From contig JAVSLW010000010.1 in NCBI GenBank assembly GCA_039666455.1, positions 1 to 64,000 of the forward strand: 64,000 bases of DNA, written 5' to 3'. A program made the translations under genes and the position numbers. How positions within the stretch are numbered: the stretch's first letter is position 1; the number at the start of each line of letters is the position of its first letter. This DNA comes from Methanobacterium sp. GTDB taxonomy: Archaea; Methanobacteriota; Methanobacteria; Methanobacteriales; Methanobacteriaceae. The notes beneath the pieces were generated by a model. The model made no database searches. It saw nothing but the letters and a program-made list of their open reading frames with translations, and had not been told where the DNA came from. Of this stretch, positions 1 to 8,809 are shown in pieces.

Positions 1-290
1 TCAATAGAGAAGATGAAGACCCCATGGCAGGCTCAGCCAACCTCGTAGACGCCATGCTCGTTATTGCGGTAGGACTTCTCATATTTCTTGTGATCTCAGG
101 GGATATGCAAAGTGCTGTTTTTAGTGAGGAATCTCCCCAAAAGAAGAAAGTGTCAAATGAATCAATGCAAAATGCTTCTGAGGTCCAGATGGGAGAAGAT
201 ATTGCTGACACATCTCAGGAAGGATTTGTTGAAATGGGAAGAGTGTACAAAGACCCTAAAACAGGTAAATTAATCATGGCAGAAGGATAA
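1..290 (+). CDS. DUF2149 family protein, 5' truncated by the window edge
   Basis: The reading frame is open from the first bases of the window (NREDEDP precedes the first ATG at 24), so the gene begins outside. The visible part has the DUF2149 pattern: EDPM-G-ANL-DAMLV followed at once by one hydrophobic segment (VIAVGLLIFLVI), then a charged, probably cytoplasmic tail ending VYKDPKTGKLIMAEG. Members of this family are short single-pass proteins of methanogens, usually beside MotA/TolQ/ExbB-like and DUF2162 genes; that neighbourhood would lie upstream and cannot be seen. The function is not established. The family call rests on the N-terminal motif, and the true start is unknown. Confidence 0.7.
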   Translation, partial: NREDEDPMAGSANLVDAMLVIAVGLLIFLVISGDMQSAVFSEESPQKKKVSNESMQNASEVQMGEDIADTSQEGFVEMGRVYKDPKTGKLIMAEG

Positions 291-608
291 CATGTTTTTA
301 AGGTTGGATTTAGCATGATACTACGTTTACTGGGTTTCTCTGATATTTGTGCTTGATGTAAAATTTAGCTAAACTATTGAGATAACTATCTTTGGTATCT
401 TGAGCATAATATTTAATCCACTCTTGAACCAATTTTATTTTTTTTATTTCTGATCTTGTTACTTATGTCATATTTTCTGCCCTTTTATGTTTGATCTGTG
501 GAGCATGTAGAATCTCCGATTTTTTACGGGTTGCAAAACGTAGTTTTGCAAACATAGAAAAAATTAATTCGGTTAAAAAATAAATTAAAATAGTGTGAGG
601 AGATAATA
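291..608. other. Intergenic region carrying a twin-hairpin repeat
   Basis: This 318-bp AT-rich gap has no convincing gene. Its only clear structure is at 511-551: a short hairpin (AATC-TCC-GATT) followed by a perfect 9-bp stem with a 3-nt loop (TTGCAAAAC/GTTTTGCAA, 531-551). It resembles the paired hairpins found at three other places in this window. A ribosome binding site for the next gene (GTGAGGAG) lies just before 609. Confidence 0.5.
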
Positions 609-947
609 ATGTCATTTAAAGTGGCAGTTGCAAGCAGTGATGGAAAATATGTTAACCAGCATTTTGGTATGGCAGGGCAGTTTTTGATCTTTGAAATTGA
701 TGATGAGGGTGAGTACAAATTTATAGAACTTAGGGAAAATGTTCCTGCCTGTGATGTGGGAGGACATACTGAGGATGCCATGAATAGAAGTGTGGAATTG
801 ATTTTGGACTGTAAAGCAATTATAGCAAGCCAAATTGGACCTGTAGCAATTGATATTTTGTTGGCCCATGGCATAGAACCTTATATAGCACCTACTTTTA
901 TAGATACGGCTTTGAAAGAACTGGCTTTGTTAAAAAAAGGAGAGTAA
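609..947 (+). CDS. NifX/NafY-type dinitrogenase iron-molybdenum cofactor family protein
   Basis: This 112-residue single-domain protein has the layout of the NifB/NifX/NafY cofactor-binding superfamily: an N-terminal strand KVAVASSDGKYVNQHFG (the conserved V-x-HFG element), a middle FLIFEID strand, and a C-terminal LLAHGIEPYIA region. Family members bind iron-sulfur or FeMo-cofactor precursors. In methanogens the many stand-alone copies outside nif clusters have no proven role. No nif genes are visible nearby, so a nitrogenase function should not be assumed. The start at 609 is supported by GTGAGGAG a few bases upstream. Confidence 0.85.
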   Translation: MSFKVAVASSDGKYVNQHFGMAGQFLIFEIDDEGEYKFIELRENVPACDVGGHTEDAMNRSVELILDCKAIIASQIGPVAIDILLAHGIEPYIAPTFIDTALKELALLKKGE

Positions 948-988
948 GAATTAATATTTTAAGATTAATTCAGAAGGCCTATTCCTTG

Positions 989-1040
989 AACGAGGCTTAA
1001 ACATGTAATTTGGTGATTCTAAGTTTTGATAAGCCTCGTT
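989..1040. promoter_or_regulatory. 11-bp inverted repeat downstream of the NifX-like gene
   Basis: AACGAGGCTTA (989-999) is exactly complementary to TAAGCCTCGTT (1030-1040) across a 30-nt spacer. It lies about 40 bases after the stop of the NifX-like gene, so a 3' RNA structure or terminator stem is possible. There is no T-run right after it, so an operator or a small structured RNA are alternatives. Confidence 0.4.
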
Positions 1041-1233
1041 TAGGATAAGATATTTCCAATGGATTTTTATTTCTATCTACACATTTCTAACGCCTCTTAA
1101 GGATGCATTATCTCTATAACTGATTAAAGTCAGTTTATAATCATGATACATTTTCATGCAGTTTTAGCTATGCATTCGGCAGTGTTTTCATTATTACCTT
1201 GTTTTGCATTTAGATCCTGTTCTCGTTGATTAT

Positions 1234-1271
1234 ATAACGATCGTTATTTCTAATATAACAATTGTTATATT
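1234..1271. promoter_or_regulatory. Two palindromic operators 21 bp apart, upstream of a TATA box
   Basis: A perfect 14-bp palindrome ATAACGATCGTTAT (1234-1247) is followed by a perfect 20-bp palindrome whose core is ATAACAATTGTTAT (1252-1271). Their centres are 21 bp apart, two helical turns, so two dimers could bind the same DNA face. A TATA-like sequence, TATATAAA (1275-1282), follows directly. Binding here would sit over or beside the TBP/TFB site of the membrane-protein gene at 1429, leaving a leader of roughly 120 nt. The regulator is not identified. Confidence 0.6.
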
Positions 1272-1428
1272 TTCTATATAAAGCTTTCCATTTACATAAA
1301 AATGAGTATATCTTTAATAATTCATATTTAAAATGAAATTAAAATTTATAACAAGATGAGAAACTATCTTTAAATAGGTCTAACAAAATATCGAAAGGTA
1401 AAAATTTTTTAATTAGGGGGTGCATTCT

Positions 1429-1836
1429 ATGGAGAATAGAGAACTGGAAGAAAAAACAGAGTATGTTGCTGCAATAATTGTTAACCTTATTTTTCTGTAT
1501 ATCTTTAACAATCTGCTCAACTGGCATATTTATTTTGTAACCATTGCTCTCAATGAAATTCTATGGATTATAAATCTGACTATAGCAGTCGCCATTATCG
1601 GAAATTTCCTGATGTTGCTGTACAATCCCAACTGGTTCCGACATACCATGAAAGCCATTTTAAATGCCTTTGCCTTCATTGGAGTGTATTTCCTCTTTAC
1701 AATATTTCCCTTTGATTTCAACAACCCTTTTCTTAACACCGGATTAGCTGTCCTATTGCTACTGGCCCTGGTAGGCATAGTCATAGCTACCATAGTAGAA
1801 ATATACCTTCTGATAACCGGTAAAAGAAAACTGTAA
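1429..1836 (+). CDS. Small four-helix membrane protein of unknown function
   Basis: I do not recognise this protein. Its 135 residues begin with a short charged segment (MENRELEEKTEY) and then show about four hydrophobic stretches near residues 12-32, 37-62, 75-97 and 104-130, ending in a basic KRKL tail. That indicates an integral membrane protein with little soluble mass. ATG 1429 is preferred over an in-frame GTG at 1420 because a strong AGGGGGTG ribosome site (1415-1422) would overlap the GTG. The two spaced palindromes upstream suggest dedicated regulation. Confidence 0.6.
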   Translation: MENRELEEKTEYVAAIIVNLIFLYIFNNLLNWHIYFVTIALNEILWIINLTIAVAIIGNFLMLLYNPNWFRHTMKAILNAFAFIGVYFLFTIFPFDFNNPFLNTGLAVLLLLALVGIVIATIVEIYLLITGKRKL

Positions 1837-1903
1837 AAATGAAAAATAACTGGAGTATGGTCTGAATGCTTGTCCGAAAGCTACCGAACAATAATCTGAC
1901 TTC

Positions 1904-2404
1904 CTACAGTCCGGAATCAAAAAGAGGCGTGCTCAGGTATCTTTCGCCTGAATCAGGAAAAATCACCACAATCAGCTTACCATTGTTTTCAGGTCTTTTT
2001 GCCACCTGCATGGCAGCCCACATAGCAGCCCCTGATGATATACCACATAATATCCCTTCCTCTCTGGCCAATCTGCGTGCGGTGGTAAAAGCATCCTCGT
2101 TGGTTACAGAAATAACTTCATCGAGCACTTTCCTGTCAAGTACCCTGGGAATGAAACCGGCACCTATTCCCTGGATACGGTGAGGACAGGCTTTTCCGCC
2201 GGATAACACCGACGATGCTTCAGGCTCTACCCCTACTGCCTTAAAAGAGGATTTACGCTCCTTTAACACTTTGGATACTCCAGTGATTGTACCTCCTGTT
2301 CCTATGCCTGACACCAAAATGTCTACATTGCCCTGAGTGTCTGCCCATATTTCTTCGGCTGTTGTAAGAGCGTGGATCCTTGGATTTGCAATGTTTTCAT
2401 CCAG
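1904..2404 (-). pseudogene. cysK: C-terminal remnant of cysteine synthase (O-acetylserine sulfhydrylase)
   Basis: Reading leftward, about 167 codons match the C-terminal half of CysK: ANPRIHALTTAEEIWADTQG, the pyridoxal-phosphate phosphate-binding loop SGIGTGGTITG, the CGISSGAA segment and the terminal PDSGERYLST. Similarity begins abruptly at about 2404, where an in-frame stop lies just upstream. The N-terminal half with the catalytic lysine is missing, so no active enzyme can be made. The segment looks clearly richer in G+C than its neighbours, which points to acquired DNA later broken by rearrangement. The junction abuts the P-loop gene on the other strand. Confidence 0.85.
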
Positions 2405-2449
2405 TTATCTGCAAATGATGATGTTTTAGTGAATTTTGAAGATAATTTC

Positions 2450-3262
2450 ATGGAACAATTTCATTTAATGAAAAAAATATCAATACTAAAGATCAATACA
2501 ATATCAATGTTCAATCATAAAGTTTCATCAGCAAATGATAATGGAAGTTTCATTAAAACAACGTCTTTTTATGAGCTGTATTCGCAACTTAAAACTTTAA
2601 AAAAGTCTAAAGGGCATTTTATGCTTGTTTTAGGTGCACCAGGCACTGGTAAATCTGCTAATATATATCAAGCACTTTCTCTACTTGATCTTGATGTTTA
2701 TGATGCTTTTTTGTTTATAGATATTGATTCCAAACCAGGAGACGTATACAAAATTTTTTGGGATACTCTTCAACAAGATATGGGCGTTAAATCCAGAAAC
2801 GAAGTTTACAAAAAGGCCTCTGAATATGATCTGGTTCTTTTTGCTGATCCTTTCCTTGATTCAGAATATATTGACCGTGAAAAAGTAGGTTTGGGTCTTT
2901 GGACAGAAAAAAACGGTTTAAACACTTTTTCATTCTATTTAAAAGTACTGTATGAATTTATTAAGCATTACAGTGATTTAAAAAAAGTTAATGTCGTTGC
3001 TCAAACAGCAGGAGTTTTTAGATTCCTGGGGGTTCAATATGATATTCTCACTGATTTCGGATTTTTATCCAAATTTCTGGTTTTTCTGTTAAAAAAATTG
3101 TTTGACGTGGTTTTAATATCCTATACTCAAGATGAAATAATTGAAATTGTTAAAAGCCGTCATTATTCCTGTAGTAATGAAAAAATTGAAGGATGTATAA
3201 GGAAATATGGTAAAAGGCCCCGTTTTATCTTTGAGGCATTGGATAAGAGGAGTAATGATTAA
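2450..3262 (+). CDS. P-loop ATPase, methanogen-type, function unknown
   Basis: The protein has a clear Walker A motif, LVLGAPGTGKSA, about 60 residues in, preceded by a strand (GHFMLVL). A probable Walker B-like strand follows (FLFIDID or YDLVLFADP), and the C-terminus (EIIEIVKSRHYS, KYGKRPRFIFEALDKR) resembles the lid/sensor-2 part of AAA-like ATPases. The open frame extends back to 2372, but that part runs antisense into the cysK remnant, so I place the start at ATG 2450 (MEQFHL). The rearrangement may have removed the original N-terminus. The role is unknown; a partner nuclease or protease is not visible. Confidence 0.65.
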   Translation: MEQFHLMKKISILKINTISMFNHKVSSANDNGSFIKTTSFYELYSQLKTLKKSKGHFMLVLGAPGTGKSANIYQALSLLDLDVYDAFLFIDIDSKPGDVYKIFWDTLQQDMGVKSRNEVYKKASEYDLVLFADPFLDSEYIDREKVGLGLWTEKNGLNTFSFYLKVLYEFIKHYSDLKKVNVVAQTAGVFRFLGVQYDILTDFGFLSKFLVFLLKKLFDVVLISYTQDEIIEIVKSRHYSCSNEKIEGCIRKYGKRPRFIFEALDKRSND

Positions 3263-3354
3263 AATTTTCAAACCTGCTATTTTTTAAATTTAAATTATTA
3301 ACATTTACCCAAATTTTATTAGTTAATTAATATAAAATATTATTGGTGGTTGAT

Positions 3355-4854
3355 ATGGCAGATGTATATGGTAAAATGGTTAAAGAAGCTATGATGGCTC
3401 AAAAAGCTGATGTAGATACGGTAAAAAAGTATAGGGGAGATAAATTTAAAATTGAGCACACGAAAGCTTATGTGGACGTGGCAAATAAGATGGAAGCAGT
3501 TGAAGGACAGAGCGAAGCTGTGATAAATCTTCATGTAGATTCAATTAACACTCACTATGACACCTTAACAGGTCTTACAGATACAATAAGACCAGAAGAT
3601 GACCCTTTTGTAGAACACTACCAGACTCCTGCCATACTGGAAATACTATACGAAGAAGATGAGAGCTTTAAAAAAAGCGTTGATAAGTTTATAGATACTA
3701 TCGGGAAATCTGAAGACATTATAGGCCTTGATTCTGTAAGAAGGTACTCTGGATTTTATGGACCCACATGTGTCGTTGATTTTGCCATGATTCCTGGAAG
3801 TAGCAGTAATGTGGTAAATAAGATACTAAAAAGGACAGATATACCTGATGAGCATAAAAGGACCATATTAGCAGCTAAATCATGGGGGATGAACACTTCC
3901 TATGGTATAGGTGAAACTTTTGCAAATAAGGTAGAAGAAGGCGTAACAGTTGGTGAAGCTATTAAAGATGAAATTGAAATGGTTAAATCAATTTATGAAA
4001 CTCCTGTAGACGCTCAAGCAAAATTAATGGATTCATTGGGACATGAATCCTTTGATGTAAGAAAATACATGTTAAAATACAAAAAAAGAATGAAAGATAC
4101 CATTATGGCTGCTGTTGAGGATGGAGTACACTATGGAAACATAGTAACTGTTCCTGCCTATTGTGTTGGTGATATATCTCATCATATAGCTCAGTCAACA
4201 TATAACATGTGTAAAGACGATGTTATAATGGCTATAATTGAAGCTACAACTGATGTAATGGAATCAACTCTTAATAATGCAGTGGAAAAATTTAAAAGTG
4301 AATATCAGATATTATCACTTGCTACAGGGGCTGCTGCATGTGCAGTAGAATATATACTAGAGTTAGATGGTTTTAACGCTCCAACAGTTGTTGAATTACT
4401 TACAAGAAGGTTTCACAACTATGTACAACTGAATCCTACAAGATCAGCAGCAGCAGAACTTCACAACTGCGACTTCATGGATACCATTTACAGGGGATGG
4501 AAATACCTTGATGTGGAAAGAAGAATGAAAAATGGGAGTGGAGGTAAATTAGAACCTGTAGTAACTGGATTTAAAGTTAATTTAGATCCAGTGGATCGAA
4601 ATGAAGTTATAATGAACCCACAAAGATATACTTATCCTGGATGTGCTATAACAGTTAGATTTTCTTCTTTAATGAGATTGGCTGATTACCCATGTCTGAT
4701 TACAAGCGAACCTGTAACTGCCACCTTGATGACCAATATCATTGCCATGCATAAAGAAACTCCTGCATCTCCAGTTAGAGCATGTAAAAACTGTGCTTCA
4801 GCATGTCTGGTCGATTTCAGACATGACTACTGCCAGTGGAAAGAAGCAGTGTAA
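3355..4854 (+). CDS. DUF2193 family protein
   Basis: This 499-residue soluble protein belongs to the methanogen family DUF2193, recognised from its N-terminus (MADVYGKMVKEAMMAQ), the central SGFYGPTCVVDFA and HYGNIVTVPAYCVGD segments, and the Cys-rich C-terminus ACKNCASACLVDFRHDYC. The four late cysteines could bind a metal or an Fe-S cluster; this is inference. ATG 3355 is chosen because GGTGG lies 5-10 bases upstream. The stop is followed directly by the DUF2180 gene and then an aquaporin, suggesting co-transcription. No biochemical function is known to me. Confidence 0.8.
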   Translation: MADVYGKMVKEAMMAQKADVDTVKKYRGDKFKIEHTKAYVDVANKMEAVEGQSEAVINLHVDSINTHYDTLTGLTDTIRPEDDPFVEHYQTPAILEILYEEDESFKKSVDKFIDTIGKSEDIIGLDSVRRYSGFYGPTCVVDFAMIPGSSSNVVNKILKRTDIPDEHKRTILAAKSWGMNTSYGIGETFANKVEEGVTVGEAIKDEIEMVKSIYETPVDAQAKLMDSLGHESFDVRKYMLKYKKRMKDTIMAAVEDGVHYGNIVTVPAYCVGDISHHIAQSTYNMCKDDVIMAIIEATTDVMESTLNNAVEKFKSEYQILSLATGAAACAVEYILELDGFNAPTVVELLTRRFHNYVQLNPTRSAAAELHNCDFMDTIYRGWKYLDVERRMKNGSGGKLEPVVTGFKVNLDPVDRNEVIMNPQRYTYPGCAITVRFSSLMRLADYPCLITSEPVTATLMTNIIAMHKETPASPVRACKNCASACLVDFRHDYCQWKEAV

Positions 4855-4889
4855 CTTCATTTATTTTTCAACTTATTGGGGGCATTAAA

Positions 4890-5099
4890 ATAAAATGTTA
4901 CATGTGTGCTTTGGAAGGTAAAGATACAGATGCTTTGGCAATTTGTATAGTTTGTGGAATGGGCATCTGTAAGGATCACCTTATAAGAGAAGAGCTTGAA
5001 ATTTGGAAAGGAGATTATCCATTCCCTTCAAAAAGATTTGAGAAAACATTGCCCAGATTTTTATGTGAATGGTGCTACGAGGCCTATCAAAGCGGATAA
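4890..5099 (+). CDS. DUF2180 small zinc-binding protein, start codon apparently non-canonical
   Basis: Residues from KCYMC onward match DUF2180: CxxC near the N-terminus, CIVCGMG-CKDH in the middle, PFPSKRFEKTLPR, and CEWC at the end. This makes a compact treble-clef-like zinc protein of about 70 residues. Family members begin MKCYxC, but here the codon before KCY is ATA (4890-4892), with GGGGG 7 bases upstream (4878-4882) and no in-frame ATG except 4902, which would lose the first zinc cysteine. An in-frame GTG at 4836 overlaps the upstream gene and would add 18 atypical residues. The start is therefore uncertain; sequencing error is possible. Confidence 0.7.
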   Translation: MKCYMCALEGKDTDALAICIVCGMGICKDHLIREELEIWKGDYPFPSKRFEKTLPRFLCEWCYEAYQSG

Positions 5100-5111
5100 A
5101 GGTGATTTTAA

Positions 5112-5897
5112 ATGGTATCATTACAAAAAAGGTTTTTAGCCGAACTTATAGGCACGTTTTTCCTGGTTTATATAGGGGCAGGAGCTGCGGTCATAACATT
5201 AATGATAAGCCACGGGGCACCTCTTCCTAATCCCTTTAATATAGGAATAGGTGTTTTAGGTGGACTTGGAGACTGGTTAGCCATAGGATTAGCTTTTGGA
5301 CTTACAGTGGCAGTTTTAATTTATGCGCTTGGCCATATTTCTGGTTGTCATATAAATCCTGCAGTCACGATTGCTCTTTGGGCTACAAAAAAATTTCCAT
5401 CAGCGGATGTAATCCCCTACATTGTCGCGCAGTTAATTGGCGCATCTCTTGCAAGCTTCTTATTTGCTGCAAGTGTAGGTATGAATGCAGTTACCATAGG
5501 AGGGCTTGGAGCAACTGCTCCATTTGAAGGAATTGGATATCTTCAAGCAATACTTGTTGAAGCTATAGGCACATTCCTTCTGATGCTTGTTATTATGGGT
5601 TCTGCAGTGGATAAAAGAGCAACTCCTGGATTTGCAGGTGTTGCTATAGGTTTTACAGTAGCAGGAATCATTACAACCATAGGAAACATAACAGGAGCTT
5701 CAATTAATCCTGCAAGGACATTTGGACCCTATCTTGGAAATCTTGTACTTGGTGGAGTTAATCTATGGCTATATTTCCCAATATATGTAATCGGGCCTAT
5801 TGTGGGGGCTATAATCGCTGCATTTGTGTATGATTATATTTCATCAGAAGAAAAGCTACCATACAGAGGAATTACGGGGGAAGATAAAAAAATATAG
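5112..5897 (+). CDS. aqpM: Aquaporin / MIP family channel (AqpM type)
   Basis: This 261-residue six-helix membrane protein carries both signature half-helix motifs: GCHINPAVTIALW in the first half and GASINPARTFGPYLG in the second. These NPA boxes form the pore of water and glycerol channels. An N-terminal RFLAELIGTFFLVYIGAGAA segment is typical of archaeal AqpM, which passes water and, more slowly, glycerol and possibly dissolved gases. It lies 12 bases after the DUF2180 gene with its own GGTGAT site and is probably in that operon. It converges on kae1-bud32 with only 13 bases between the stops. Confidence 0.93.
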   Translation: MVSLQKRFLAELIGTFFLVYIGAGAAVITLMISHGAPLPNPFNIGIGVLGGLGDWLAIGLAFGLTVAVLIYALGHISGCHINPAVTIALWATKKFPSADVIPYIVAQLIGASLASFLFAASVGMNAVTIGGLGATAPFEGIGYLQAILVEAIGTFLLMLVIMGSAVDKRATPGFAGVAIGFTVAGIITTIGNITGASINPARTFGPYLGNLVLGGVNLWLYFPIYVIGPIVGAIIAAFVYDYISSEEKLPYRGITGEDKKI

Positions 5898-5910
5898 AGG
5901 ATTAACTTAT

Positions 5911-7542
5911 TTATTTTAAAACAGTATAACGACCTCTTCCTTCAATCTCCTCAATTTTACGGACTGTTTCTTCATAATTTTTGGCAGTTTCATACCCTTT
6001 CAAAATTTCACTAAAGCACAAATCAGCAATTTTATAATGAATTCCTGAAATCGCTTTTTTAAATACCAGAAGGTCAACTCCCTTATCTTCAATTAAATCT
6101 GAATTTTTTCCAAGTCCAAAATCTATAAACACAATTTTATCATCTTCTAAAATTAAATTGGATGTTGTAAGGTCTCCGTGAATTATACTGCAGTTGTGCA
6201 GTTTTGCTATATTTTCACCTATCTTTCTGGAAATATTTTTAATTCTCTCAACACCCACTCTTTCAAAAACATTTTTAATCATTCTTCCATGGATTTTCTC
6301 TAAGGAGAGGGTATTTTGTTTTTTGTTTATGTCATAAATAAGCGGAGTTTTAACGCCACACCTTTTAGATTCCCCCAAAAGTTTTGCCTCTTTTTTGGTT
6401 CTTTCTTTCCTTAAACGACTGTCAATTTCAGGAATTCTATAACTTTTTAAAATCCGTTCTTTAATGAAAACATCATGATTTAACCATTTATCTTCATATA
6501 GATTTGCTTCAGCCCCTTTTTCTGCAATCTCTGGAGGCAGTTTCAGATGTTTATCTGATTTCATCATCCAGGGAACGTCCACCATGTCTGTTCTGTATTT
6601 TTGGATGATTGTTGTGTCCTCTATTTTCTGTGTTAGACCATATTTATGCATTAACTGACCCATCCAGGCAATCATGGCACCATTATCACCACAATATTCA
6701 ATTGGAGGCATGTAAAACTCTGAAAAATGTTCTTCTGCCATTATACTAACCATTTCACCTAATCTGCTGTTTGCTGCAACTCCTCCGCACAGCATGACTT
6801 CCTGTTTTTTTGTATGGGCAAGTGCTCGTTCTGTTACTTCAACAAGCATGGAAAAAGCTGTTTCCTGCAAACTGTAGCAGATATCATCCAGTTGCGTCCC
6901 TGATTCATGCTTTCTTAAAGCTGCAGTAAGAAGCCCTGAAAATGAAAGATCCATTCCTTTTACTGTATAAGGGAGCTTGATGTACTTGCTGGCTTTTCTG
7001 GCGTGTTCTTCGACTTTTGGGCCTCCGGGATGTCCAAGACCAACTTCACGTGCAAACTGGTCAAGACAATTCCCTATGGCTATATCAAGGGTCTCTCCAA
7101 GTACTCTGTATCTTTCAGACTCATATGCAATTACCTGAGTATTTCCACCACTAACATAGAGGGATACAGGATCTTCTGCACCAGTTGTAAGTCTTCCTAT
7201 TTCAACATGCCCTATACAGTGATTAACTCCTATAATAGGAACTTTTAGTGAAAGTGCAAGTGATCTGGCGGCAGTTGCAGTTGTTCTAAGTGCAGGGCCA
7301 AGTCCAGGACCCCTTGAAAATGCAACAAGATCAATTTCACCAATATCCAGGTTAGCTTCTTTTAAAGAATCTTTAATAAGTGGAACTATTGAAGCAGCGT
7401 GATGTTCTGCAGCTTCTCTTGGATGAATCCCACCACTTTCCGGGATTAACTGCTTTCCACGAGATGATAGAACATTCCCGTCTGAATCAACTATTCCCAC
7501 ACCTGTTTTTTCTGCGGTTCCTTCAATTCCTATACAAATCAC
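5911..7542 (-). CDS. Fused Kae1 (tRNA t6A synthase) and Bud32 protein kinase
   Basis: Residues 1 to about 325 are Kae1, the catalytic subunit that transfers threonylcarbamoyl to A37 of ANN-decoding tRNAs. They show GPGLGPALR, the metal-binding NHCIGH motif, YVSGGNTQVIAY and MLCGGVAANSRL. After a linker, residues about 335-543 are the Bud32 atypical kinase, with the catalytic loop IHGDLTTSNLIL and the metal-binding IDFGLGKNSD. The fusion is known from other methanogens and places two KEOPS subunits in one chain. The length of 543 is normal for the fusion. It is transcribed away from cobT. Confidence 0.95.
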   Translation of the reverse strand: MICIGIEGTAEKTGVGIVDSDGNVLSSRGKQLIPESGGIHPREAAEHHAASIVPLIKDSLKEANLDIGEIDLVAFSRGPGLGPALRTTATAARSLALSLKVPIIGVNHCIGHVEIGRLTTGAEDPVSLYVSGGNTQVIAYESERYRVLGETLDIAIGNCLDQFAREVGLGHPGGPKVEEHARKASKYIKLPYTVKGMDLSFSGLLTAALRKHESGTQLDDICYSLQETAFSMLVEVTERALAHTKKQEVMLCGGVAANSRLGEMVSIMAEEHFSEFYMPPIEYCGDNGAMIAWMGQLMHKYGLTQKIEDTTIIQKYRTDMVDVPWMMKSDKHLKLPPEIAEKGAEANLYEDKWLNHDVFIKERILKSYRIPEIDSRLRKERTKKEAKLLGESKRCGVKTPLIYDINKKQNTLSLEKIHGRMIKNVFERVGVERIKNISRKIGENIAKLHNCSIIHGDLTTSNLILEDDKIVFIDFGLGKNSDLIEDKGVDLLVFKKAISGIHYKIADLCFSEILKGYETAKNYEETVRKIEEIEGRGRYTVLK

Positions 7543-7666
7543 TTATATCACATCTAAGTATAAGTTATTAAGCCTGTAATTAGTAACTTAAATAACATAA
7601 TTAAATCAATATTTGAAAGTATAGAATTGTATTTGCTTTTTTCGTTAATAAACTTCGAGGTGTACA

Positions 7667-8734
7667 ATGAACAATATAAAATGCTATGGCTCACCTTCAA
7701 TCCTGGATAATTTACAGAATAAGGATCCCCTATTTTTATGTGTAATTGCAACCACAAAAACATCCAGTATTCCTGGAATAACAGGCGCTGGTGCTACTCC
7801 CAAACTAACTGCTTACACACCTGCAGCTGATTTAGAACTTGTAATATGTGGAGAACCCAAATGCCTGTCAGAAATTCCACAAACAGTGCTTGGAGATGAA
7901 CCAGCACCGACACCAGCTGTAATAACAAAAGCGTGTCTTGAAATGGCTGATATTCCAATTATGGTTGCTGATGCTGGTGCTAAGGTAAAACCAGACGTGC
8001 CCTACATTAAGTTAGGTGAAAAACCAGGTGAAGATATAAGAACAGGAAATGCAGTTGAAAATGCAGGAGAACTGTTTGAAAAAGGAGTAATGCTTGGGAA
8101 AACTTTATCAAAAATCACTGATCATCTTATTATTGGTGAAAGCACCCCTGCAGGCACAACCACAGCTCTTGGAGTTTTAACAGCTCTTGGCTATGATGCG
8201 AAGCAGAAGGTAAGCGGGAGCATGCCTGAAAATCCTCATGATCTGAAGTATGAGGTGGTAATGGAAGGCCTTAAAGCTGCAGGATATGAAGAAGGCAGTG
8301 TTGTGGAGGATGCTCTTCGTGCAGTCGAAATTGTGGGCGATCCAATGATCCCGGCTGTAGCAGGGATTGTGATGGGTTCATCTGTGCCAGTTACGCTTGC
8401 TGGTGGTACACAGATGACTGCGGTGTGCTCTGTTATTAAAGGCATTGACTCTGAATTTGATTTCTCTAATCTATGCATCACAACAACTATTTTTGTTGCA
8501 GAAGATGAAACAGCAGATATCAATTATATAACCCGTCAGATTGCAGATATCAATATTTTTGCAGTTGATCCAGAATTTGAAAAATCTTCTGTTGCAGGGC
8601 TTAAAAGTTACTTGGATGGTTCTGTAAAGGAAGGAGTTGGAGCTGGCGGAGCTATGATGGCTGCAATGCTTAAAGATATCGATATTGACGATATAAGGGT
8701 GAAAATTGAGGATCTATGTAATAAAATCTTTTAG
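7667..8734 (+). CDS. cobT: Nicotinate-nucleotide phosphoribosyltransferase-like CobT (archaeal type)
   Basis: This 355-residue protein matches the archaeal CobT family (TIGR00303/UPF0284), thought to activate the lower-ligand base of cobamides using nicotinate mononucleotide. Characteristic parts are SIPGITGAGATPKLTAYTPA near the N-terminus, GESTPAGTTTALGVLTALGY in the middle and LAGGTQMTAVCSV later, plus a GAGGAMMAAML C-terminal loop. Methanogens need large amounts of corrinoid for methyl transfer, which fits. The start follows a GAGGTG ribosome site. It is divergent from kae1-bud32. Confidence 0.88.
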   Translation: MNNIKCYGSPSILDNLQNKDPLFLCVIATTKTSSIPGITGAGATPKLTAYTPAADLELVICGEPKCLSEIPQTVLGDEPAPTPAVITKACLEMADIPIMVADAGAKVKPDVPYIKLGEKPGEDIRTGNAVENAGELFEKGVMLGKTLSKITDHLIIGESTPAGTTTALGVLTALGYDAKQKVSGSMPENPHDLKYEVVMEGLKAAGYEEGSVVEDALRAVEIVGDPMIPAVAGIVMGSSVPVTLAGGTQMTAVCSVIKGIDSEFDFSNLCITTTIFVAEDETADINYITRQIADINIFAVDPEFEKSSVAGLKSYLDGSVKEGVGAGGAMMAAMLKDIDIDDIRVKIEDLCNKIF

Positions 8735-8809
8735 CTACAGAATGTTAAACTCTGTTTACCTAAATATTCAATCTGTAACTATTTTTTAAGATGATCAAAA
8801 GTTTTAAAC

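Noticed and set aside
609..947. Nitrogenase cofactor role for the NifX-like protein
   Set aside because: No nif gene is nearby, and stand-alone family members are common in methanogens without nitrogen fixation.
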